Assembly: GCA_947461185.1 (NCBI GenBank)
Contig: CANHJY010000028.1
Span: 1-12,801, forward strand
Direction of reading: 5' to 3'
DNA length: 12,801 nucleotides
Source: Flavobacteriales bacterium
GTDB taxonomy: Bacteria; Bacteroidota; Bacteroidia; Flavobacteriales_D; Crocinitomicaceae
The notes under the pieces are model-generated. The model was given only the letters and a program-made list of their open reading frames with translations, did not search any database and was not told the origin of the DNA. The translations under genes were made by a program, and so were the position numbers. Below, piece by piece: positions 7,934 through 12,801 of this stretch. The stretch's first letter is position 1; every line of letters starts with the position of its first letter.

Positions 7934-8689
7934 TTAGTGAATTGTTGCACCACCATCCATAATTATATTTGCTCCAGTAACCCATTTACTGGCATCTGAT
8001 AACAAAAACGTTATATAATTCGCAACATCCTCTGGTTCACCATAACCAAGAGGATAAGTTAATTTTTCGTCTTTTTTTAGGTCTTCATTGGTCAAGTTTG
8101 GGTTATTCGTATTAAGATTTGTATTTACCATACCAGGACATACACTATTCACCCTAATTTTATTTTTAGCCAATTCTAAAGCCATTACTTTTACCGATGC
8201 ATTGATTGCACCCTTTGATGCAGCATAAATGGAAATACCCGGGGCTATCTTACCCGATCCACTAAGTGAGGAAACAAATACAATGGACGATTCATTTGAA
8301 ATCAGTTTGCTTTTAAGTAATGACTGACTCAACAAAAAAGGAACTTCAAAATTTATTTTCATAAGTTCCCTCAAAACATCAATATTTGAAAATTTAAAAG
8401 GCAACGTTTTTAAAATTCCTGCGGAATGAACTATACCATTAATTTTTCCACTTATTGATTGACAAATCAAGTTTAAAACATTGTTCGATGAGAAATCTGC
8501 ACAAATAATTTGGTGTTCACCTTTATCCATTTGATTTAGTGTTTCATTCAAACGTTTTTCACTTCTACCCGTCAATATCACATTACCTTTCAATCTTGAA
8601 ATTGCGATCGCAGTAGCACGACCTATACCAGATGAGGCTCCAGTAACTAAAATCGTTTTTTGCTCTAAAGAAAATGGAAAATCATTCAT
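7934..8689 (-). CDS. SDR-family ketoreductase (FabG-like)
   Basis: A 251-residue classical short-chain dehydrogenase/reductase. The Rossmann motif TGASSGIG is at residues 16-23, the NAG-equivalent HSAG at 88-91 and the structural Asn at 113. The catalytic set is Ser141 (VSSLSG), Tyr155 and Lys159 (YAASK), and NSVCPGMVNT follows. The arginine after the second strand (TGRSEKR, 40-46) fits NADPH preference, as in FabG. In this operon the likely reaction is reduction of a 3-ketoacyl-ACP made by the neighbouring KAS III enzymes to a 3-hydroxyacyl-ACP, in the cytoplasm. It sits exactly between the two KAS III genes. Its ATG overlaps the upstream KAS III stop (ATGA), and 6 bases separate it from the downstream one. 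No dehydratase or enoyl reductase accompanies it, so the hydroxyl may be kept. A sugar-directed SDR is possible but less likely here. Confidence 0.87.
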   Translation of the reverse strand: MNDFPFSLEQKTILVTGASSGIGRATAIAISRLKGNVILTGRSEKRLNETLNQMDKGEHQIICADFSSNNVLNLICQSISGKINGIVHSAGILKTLPFKFSNIDVLRELMKINFEVPFLLSQSLLKSKLISNESSIVFVSSLSGSGKIAPGISIYAASKGAINASVKVMALELAKNKIRVNSVCPGMVNTNLNTNNPNLTNEDLKKDEKLTYPLGYGEPEDVANYITFLLSDASKWVTGANIIMDGGATIH

Positions 8690-9735
8690 ATCTCTATAAT
8701 ATCAGGAATTATAAGGTTAGATGTATTTATAAGGCAACATCCCCAAGAAAGTCCAACTCCAAATCCACACAGCAACAAGTTGTTTTGACGTGTGCGTAAT
8801 TCATTTTTTATCTCAGAAACCATTGTCATTGGAATCGATGCTGAACTCGTATTGCCGAAATTCCGCAATGAATAAGGCACTTTTTCAGAAGTAATCTTTA
8901 CTTTTTTTCTTATCATCTCATTCATCATCAAATTTGCTTGATGAAAAATAAAATAATTAATTTCATCAGAGGAAATATTAGAATTAGAAAGAAGTTCTTT
9001 TACAGCTAATGGTGGTCTTGTGATTCCAAAAGAAAAGACATCCATCCCGTCCAAAAACAAGTTGCAATTATTCCTTATCACTTTATCTTCATAAGTGTTT
9101 TCAAAAAATGATGATTCCGAAAGGGGATTTCTATATCCACCATCGGGTATCATAATTGCTTTGTAACCGGAACCATCACTAAACAAATTAAAGTTCATTC
9201 CTTTAGCTTGATTTTTATATTGAATCGCCGTTGCGGAGCCTGCATCACCAAATAGCATTGCTGAAGTTTTATCTTTCGGATTTACAATCTTACTTGGAGT
9301 ATCGCCACAAAGTAATAAGCCCTTTTTAATTTTACCACTATTTAATAATGAGGAAATTGCAGACAACCCATATACATAACCTGAACATCCAAGTGTCATG
9401 TCAAATGAAATACATGTTTTCGGCAAACCTAATCTATCCTGTAAAATTGGAGCAGTATTAGGTAAAATATAATCGAATGTCTGAGAAACAAAAATCAAAA
9501 GTTCAATTTCAGATTTATCCCAACCCAATTCACTAATTAATTTTTCAGCTGCTTCAAAACACAAATCGGAAGTACAATGGTGTCCATATCGATATCTTTC
9601 AACACCTGTAGTTTCAATAAATTTTTCTATCTCTTCCTCCGAAAAATTCTTGTTATCTCTATTTTCTACAATCCGTTTGGGTACTGCTATAGAGACACCA
9701 ACTAACTCTACATTTTCTACATTAAGATTTGCCAT
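8686..9735 (-). CDS. Beta-ketoacyl-ACP synthase III-like enzyme (second; proximal in operon)
   Basis: A 349-residue FabH-like protein with catalytic Cys117 (TLGCSGYVYG), His265 (IFHQANLM) and Asn295 (RNFGNTSSAS), and the C-terminal GFGVGLSW motif. It is about 20 residues longer than its partner at 6941-7927 and differs from it through much of its length. In the region matching WIVTRTG of E. coli FabH it reads KFIETTG (38-44). The tryptophan and arginine associated with CoA binding are therefore Lys38 and Thr42, hinting at a non-CoA or unusual starter. In a two-step scheme one KAS III would make the first C-C bond and the other would extend a hydroxyacyl intermediate; which does which cannot be told. 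The gene overlaps the Rieske oxygenase by 14 bases and the ketoreductase by 4 (ATGA), so translation is probably coupled. Confidence 0.88.
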   Translation of the reverse strand: MANLNVENVELVGVSIAVPKRIVENRDNKNFSEEEIEKFIETTGVERYRYGHHCTSDLCFEAAEKLISELGWDKSEIELLIFVSQTFDYILPNTAPILQDRLGLPKTCISFDMTLGCSGYVYGLSAISSLLNSGKIKKGLLLCGDTPSKIVNPKDKTSAMLFGDAGSATAIQYKNQAKGMNFNLFSDGSGYKAIMIPDGGYRNPLSESSFFENTYEDKVIRNNCNLFLDGMDVFSFGITRPPLAVKELLSNSNISSDEINYFIFHQANLMMNEMIRKKVKITSEKVPYSLRNFGNTSSASIPMTMVSEIKNELRTRQNNLLLCGFGVGLSWGCCLINTSNLIIPDIIEI

Positions 9736-10795
9736 TTAACATCCATTTTTTATATGACTCAACGAATTTATGGATTCTTGTAGCTGATTTGTAATGAAAT
9801 CCATTATGATCAATCTGCTTGACTCCTTTTTGAACACGTTCCAAAAACAATTTATCCTCTTCAAAAACCTCTTTACCAAATTGTATTGTCATTGAAATAA
9901 ATTCATCAATCAACCCCTGATTATTAGTAATAACTGGTGCAATAAAAAACTGCATATCAAACAATGTACGCTCTGCATTTATTGGTAAAAGTTTGGATAC
10001 ATTGAAATTTATATTTTCAAAATTTGAGATCAACAGATTTGGAAAAATAAAATGATGCTGATAATTAGAATTTACATTTTCCGAGCCAAATAGCATCGAA
10101 ACAAATCGATTCCTTTTTTTACCAAAATTATCATTTGAAAACGGAACAATAAAGGACGAATTATCATGACTAGAATCGAAACTGATAATAGGTGAATTTT
10201 GACAATATCCTGCTTTAACTAATGTGTCTTGATGAATTGATAGGCAATGTTCTGTTTCAATAACATTCTCGACTATAAATTTCCAATTGCAACAATGATC
10301 TAAAGATTGCTCAAAAATCCGTTTAGTAAGTCTCAAGGAAATTGTGTTTAAGATTTCAACAGTTTCTTTTCCAAGTTGCTTTTGAATAGACTGTATTGGT
10401 GTTTTTAACGCAACAAAAATGAATTGTCCTATAATTTCTGTAGGATATTCTTTAAGACAGGGCCTCTTGTCATTTTCCGCCTCTAATTCTTGATTACCGA
10501 CTAAATACCCTTCCTCAGAAAAAGACCAACTGTGGTAGCCACATACTATTACACCGCGCCCCCTGGTGTCATCAAAAATCTTATTAAAGCGATGGGGACA
10601 AACATTTTGAAAAACTCTAATGCTTTTACCAGAATTGTACAAAATCAAAGAATGTCCAAAATATTCAATTACCTTCCAATCTCGACGACCAGGAATTTCT
10701 GACGTGAGGCCACAAAATAACCAATGACTGTCAAATATTATTTCTCTCTCTTTGGAGAAAATTAAAGGGTCATAATAACATGATTTTTCTATCAT
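9722..10795 (-). CDS. Rieske non-heme iron oxygenase, alpha-subunit type
   Basis: A 357-residue protein from the ATG at 10795; a TTG two bases of frame earlier (10798) adds one residue and is less likely. Numbers below count from that TTG. The Rieske 2Fe-2S site is Cys67-x-His69 and, 16 residues later, Cys86-x2-His89 (VCPHR...VCGYHSW). The catalytic domain has NWKFIVEN, then EHCLSIH with mononuclear-iron ligands His184 and His189 and a probable third ligand Asp315 (FEEDKLF). Glu181 takes the place of the bridging Asp between the two centres. Such enzymes use O2 and electrons from a reductase for hydroxylation, demethylation or desaturation. No ferredoxin or reductase gene lies in the window, so electrons must come from elsewhere. 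It follows the ACP gene by 6 bases and overlaps KAS III by 14, pointing to oxidation of an ACP-bound acyl chain or of the decorated sugar. Confidence 0.87.
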   Translation of the reverse strand: MIEKSCYYDPLIFSKEREIIFDSHWLFCGLTSEIPGRRDWKVIEYFGHSLILYNSGKSIRVFQNVCPHRFNKIFDDTRGRGVIVCGYHSWSFSEEGYLVGNQELEAENDKRPCLKEYPTEIIGQFIFVALKTPIQSIQKQLGKETVEILNTISLRLTKRIFEQSLDHCCNWKFIVENVIETEHCLSIHQDTLVKAGYCQNSPIISFDSSHDNSSFIVPFSNDNFGKKRNRFVSMLFGSENVNSNYQHHFIFPNLLISNFENINFNVSKLLPINAERTLFDMQFFIAPVITNNQGLIDEFISMTIQFGKEVFEEDKLFLERVQKGVKQIDHNGFHYKSATRIHKFVESYKKWMLNGKS

Positions 10796-10801
10796 CAATA
10801 A

Positions 10802-11041
10802 TTACACAGCGGTCTTACGTGCTGCAACTACGTTATAAACATCTCTTATTGTTACTGATTTTCTGATATCGTCTCCAGTAATAGTAATACCAAACTCTTC
10901 ATCAACCATAGCAATAATTACTAGTGCCATCATAGAACTCCATTCTTCAATTGACCTAAACTCAGAATCAATTGTAATTTGTGATAAATCTGATTCCTCA
11001 AATTGCTCAAGGAATTTTTCAAAAAAATAGTTTTCAGTCAT
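10802..11041 (-). CDS. Acyl carrier protein
   Basis: A 79-residue acidic protein with the length and helix pattern of a stand-alone acyl carrier protein. The site of 4'-phosphopantetheine attachment is most likely Ser36 in EEWSSMMAL. This corresponds to the DSL/DSM motif, with Ser replacing the usual Asp just before the modified serine. Helix III-like DEEFGITITGDDI follows, as is common in ACPs of Bacteroidota specialised clusters. It would carry the growing acyl chain in the cytoplasm for the two KAS III enzymes, the SDR and perhaps the Rieske oxygenase, and deliver it to an acyltransferase. Its ATG overlaps the GNAT stop (ATGA), so the two products may be made in step. No phosphopantetheinyl transferase is seen, so the housekeeping enzyme would have to activate it. 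Confidence 0.88.
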   Translation of the reverse strand: MTENYFFEKFLEQFEESDLSQITIDSEFRSIEEWSSMMALVIIAMVDEEFGITITGDDIRKSVTIRDVYNVVAARKTAV

Positions 11042-11583
11042 TTTTCGTTGTTTAAATATATATTCAGATTTTTAATTCTTTTGTTACTCTCAAAAATTTC
11101 CTTCTCCAGTGATAAATATAAAAAATCTTCTCCGCAATTCTCAGGAATAATCTTGTAACCTAAAAATAAATTTGATTTCAAGGCTGTTTGATTACTCTTT
11201 AAAACGTGGATATACAAATGTTTCAAATTCAAAAATTGAAAATAGAATTCTGCCATAGCGATATAAACTCTCGCAGTAATGGAAGTCTCCTTTAGACTTT
11301 CGTCTATCAAAAAAAAGCCAGGTTCTCCAAATTCTGCTTCAATGTTTTTAATACTACTAACTCCTACATTTCTTCCTTTCTGAGAAACAATGTAATAGAA
11401 GTTTTTCGACTTGTCTAAATCGCGGTACCATTCAAGATGCTTTTCCGGAGTTATTGTCTCTTGATAAAGCATTTGATTCCTAACAAAATCAGAATTGCGC
11501 CAAACACGCAACAATTCAAGGTTTTCATGATTTAACAATTCAAAGCACAAACCGTATTTCTCAAATTGATTAAGCATAACCAT
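11038..11583 (-). CDS. GNAT-fold N-acyltransferase, probably acting on an amino sugar
   Basis: A 181-residue single-domain protein with GNAT features of the RimJ/PseH/WecD type. These are LRVWRNSDFVRNQM near the N-terminus (about 25-38), a GVSSIKNIE strand (74-82) and the C-terminal HVLKSNQTALKSNLFLGYK (126-144), which matches the conserved N..A...y..lGF block. The usual R/Q-x-x-G-x-G/A loop that holds the CoA pyrophosphate is not recognisable: the matching stretch, about 95-107, reads ESLKETSITARVY with no glycine. The next gene is an ACP, translated by ATGA overlap, so an acyl-ACP donor is a good possibility. A WecE-type transaminase in the same operon supplies the 4-amino acceptor. Its ATG shares one base with the upstream stop (TAATG). 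A second ATG at 11577 would remove two residues. Simple N-acetylation from acetyl-CoA remains the alternative. Confidence 0.75.
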   Translation of the reverse strand: MVMLNQFEKYGLCFELLNHENLELLRVWRNSDFVRNQMLYQETITPEKHLEWYRDLDKSKNFYYIVSQKGRNVGVSSIKNIEAEFGEPGFFLIDESLKETSITARVYIAMAEFYFQFLNLKHLYIHVLKSNQTALKSNLFLGYKIIPENCGEDFLYLSLEKEIFESNKRIKNLNIYLNNEK

Positions 11584-12518
11584 TAAATGCTAGTATTTAT
11601 TTGTTTATCAATGATATATAGCGGTCTGTTTTTTACACCTTCAAATATCTTACCAATGTATAAACCTATTATACCTAAGAAGAAAATAATTACACCACCT
11701 AAAAACCAAACAGAAAGAATCAAACTGGCGAAACCAGGTTCTTGAATTTTACCGGAAAAATAATTTATCAAAAAGAAAACAGTAACAAGAATAGAACCCA
11801 TGGATATAATCATACCTGTAATTACAGTTAATCGTAAGGGTTTATCTGAATAAGCCAGTGCTATTGAGATGGCATGACTCAAAAGCCTTCCTAAACTATA
11901 AGATGTTGTACCCAAGTAGCGAGACGAGTGTTCTGTATTAATGGAAGTTTGTTTAAATCCTACCAATTGGACCATCAAAGAAAAAGATCTTGATGTTTCT
12001 CTTAGTTTAATAACAGAATCGATAACCTTCTTATTATAAACACCAAAGTTAGCAATTGAATTATCTATTTTGCTACCTGAAAGCCATCCAAAAAAATTAG
12101 CAAACAACTTAGACGATATTTTTTTGAAAAGATTATCCTTTCTGTTTTCTCTTCGTGCAAAAACGACATCATAGCCTTCCGAAGCTCGAGCATACAAATT
12201 TATTATCTCCTCCGGCTGATCCTGCAAATCACAATCCATGACCACTATCCATTCACCGGAAACGGCATCCAAACCGGCTGTAATGGCATAATGCTGTCCG
12301 AAATTTCGGCTCAATTTGACACCCTTAACTCGTGAATCTTTTTCACATTCTTTTGCTATTGCCTCCCAAGAATTTTCAGGACATCCATCTTCTACAAGAA
12401 TTATTTCAAAATCTTCTGTAATCTCTGAAAGAGTCAAAACAATTCTTCGCACCAGCTCAGGCACAATTGATTTTGCCCTGTAAACAGGAGAAACGACTGA
12501 TATCAATGATTGGGGCAT
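11583..12518 (-). CDS. GtrB/ArnC/DPM1-like polyprenyl-phosphate glycosyltransferase
   Basis: A 311-residue family 2 glycosyltransferase from the ATG at 12518; a TTG at 12524 adds two residues and is less likely. The GT-A domain holds SVVSPVYRA, VEDGCPENSW (about 42-51), SRNFGQHYAITAGLD (70-84) and the nucleotide/metal motif MDCDLQDQPEE (94-104). RYLGTTSYSLGRL (200-212) follows, as in bactoprenol glucosyltransferases. Two membrane spans close the protein (about 228-252 and 263-288). Members of this group (GtrB, ArnC, dolichyl-P-mannose synthase) move one sugar from a nucleotide donor to undecaprenyl or dolichyl phosphate on the cytoplasmic face. Here the natural donor would be the acylated 4-amino-dideoxy sugar made by this operon. 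It heads the left-pointing unit and joins the GNAT gene by a TAATG overlap. The product would need a flippase, none of which is in the window, and an outer-face transferase. Confidence 0.88.
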   Translation of the reverse strand: MPQSLISVVSPVYRAKSIVPELVRRIVLTLSEITEDFEIILVEDGCPENSWEAIAKECEKDSRVKGVKLSRNFGQHYAITAGLDAVSGEWIVVMDCDLQDQPEEIINLYARASEGYDVVFARRENRKDNLFKKISSKLFANFFGWLSGSKIDNSIANFGVYNKKVIDSVIKLRETSRSFSLMVQLVGFKQTSINTEHSSRYLGTTSYSLGRLLSHAISIALAYSDKPLRLTVITGMIISMGSILVTVFFLINYFSGKIQEPGFASLILSVWFLGGVIIFFLGIIGLYIGKIFEGVKNRPLYIIDKQINTSI

Positions 12519-12585
12519 GTACAAATTTAAGGAAAAGAGATCATAACTAGGTCTATTTTGATAATTTTACACGAAAACATTCGCT
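12519..12585. promoter_or_regulatory. Divergent intergenic region, presumed promoters
   Basis: These 67 AT-rich bases separate the divergent starts at 12518 (minus) and 12586 (plus), so the promoter of the nine-gene unit should lie here or the unit must read through from outside. On the minus strand TAAATTTG (12529-12522) matches the Bacteroidota -7 consensus TAnnTTTG, but no TTG box lies at the expected distance upstream. It would put the transcript start at or next to the ATG, giving a leaderless message. Treat it as a weak candidate only. Confidence 0.25.
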
Positions 12586-12801
12586 TTGTCAGCTTACCCA
12601 AGATTCTCCATCATCATTCCAACCTTTAATCGTGCTGAATTAATCAGGGAGACGGTTGATTCGATAAGTCAACAAACATACGAAAACTGGGAGTGCATTG
12701 TGGTGGATGATGCATCGACTGACAACACACGTGCCATAATTGAAGAATTCAGTAAGGTTGATCCAAGGATTAAGTATGTGCAAGTTGTCAAATCGGAAAC
12801 A
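12586..12801 (+). CDS. Family 2 glycosyltransferase, N-terminal fragment (3' end outside window)
   Basis: An open frame of 72 codons running off the right edge encodes the N-terminal GT-A domain of a family 2 glycosyltransferase. FSIIIPTFNRAELIRETVDS is followed by QTYENWECIVVDDASTDNT, with the VDDxSxDxT nucleotide-binding motif. This is the standard start of O-antigen and capsule glycosyltransferases that add sugars to lipid-linked intermediates at the cytoplasmic membrane. The frame is closed upstream by a TAA at 12562 and there is no ATG before the conserved strand. The only usual start codon is TTG at 12586, giving MSAYPRFSIIIP. It runs divergently from the GtrB-like gene. Donor and acceptor cannot be told from the fragment. 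Confidence 0.8.
   Translation, partial: MSAYPRFSIIIPTFNRAELIRETVDSISQQTYENWECIVVDDASTDNTRAIIEEFSKVDPRIKYVQVVKSET

Noticed and set aside
6941..9735. The two KAS III genes as a recent tandem duplication
   Set aside because: They share the catalytic motifs but differ in length and through most of their sequence, and an SDR gene separates them, so they look anciently diverged.
10796..10798. TTG as the start of the Rieske oxygenase
   Set aside because: An ATG follows immediately at 10795; the extra residue adds nothing conserved.
12522..12524. TTG as the start of the GtrB-like glycosyltransferase
   Set aside because: An ATG two codons later (12518) is a better start and leaves the conserved SVVSPVYRA strand intact.
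1..12801. Mobile elements, tRNA genes, CRISPR arrays or riboswitches
   Set aside because: No transposase motif, terminal inverted repeat, regular short repeat array or tRNA-like cloverleaf was seen, and there is almost no non-coding space.

Overview
The window reads as the inside of a surface-polysaccharide (O-antigen, capsule or glycan-decoration) locus from a Bacteroidota bacterium, probably flavobacterial or cytophagal. The case for Bacteroidota is low overall GC with AT-rich intergenic sequence, no recognisable Shine-Dalgarno sequences before most starts, and the kinds of protein present. The genus cannot be fixed from the sequence. No tRNA, rRNA, CRISPR array, insertion sequence or phage gene was seen. 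Coding density is close to 100%, and no gap exceeds 70 bases.

Right-pointing block (1-3771): the 3' end of a family-2 glycosyltransferase, a PIG-L/LmbE-type zinc deacetylase, an ATP-grasp ligase, a HAD phosphatase and a GT61-type glycosyltransferase. Neighbouring genes overlap by 4-13 bases, so this is one transcription and translation unit. A deacetylase next to an ATP-grasp ligase suggests that a sugar amine is exposed and then joined to a carboxylic acid.

Left-pointing block (12518 down to 3836): nine genes with overlaps or gaps of at most 11 bases. In transcription order they are a GtrB/ArnC/DPM1-like polyprenyl-phosphate glycosyltransferase, a GNAT acyltransferase, an acyl carrier protein, a Rieske oxygenase, a KAS III, an SDR ketoreductase, a second KAS III, a WecE-like 4-amino-4,6-dideoxysugar transaminase and a large polytopic membrane protein. 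This is the most interesting part of the window. It looks like a dedicated mini fatty-acid/polyketide line (ACP, two KAS III, one ketoreductase, no dehydratase or enoyl reductase, plus an oxygenase). It would build a short hydroxylated acyl group, which the GNAT protein could put on the amino group of a WecE-made sugar. The GtrB-like enzyme and the membrane protein could then load the sugar on undecaprenyl phosphate and transfer it outside the cell.

The two blocks converge at 3772-3835. At the right edge a second, divergent family-2 glycosyltransferase starts (12586 onward) and runs off the window. Base composition is mosaic: the core of the transaminase gene is clearly richer in GC than the genes on either side, as expected in a locus assembled by cassette exchange. 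All functional assignments come from motifs read by eye. The acyl product and the sugar it decorates are inferred.
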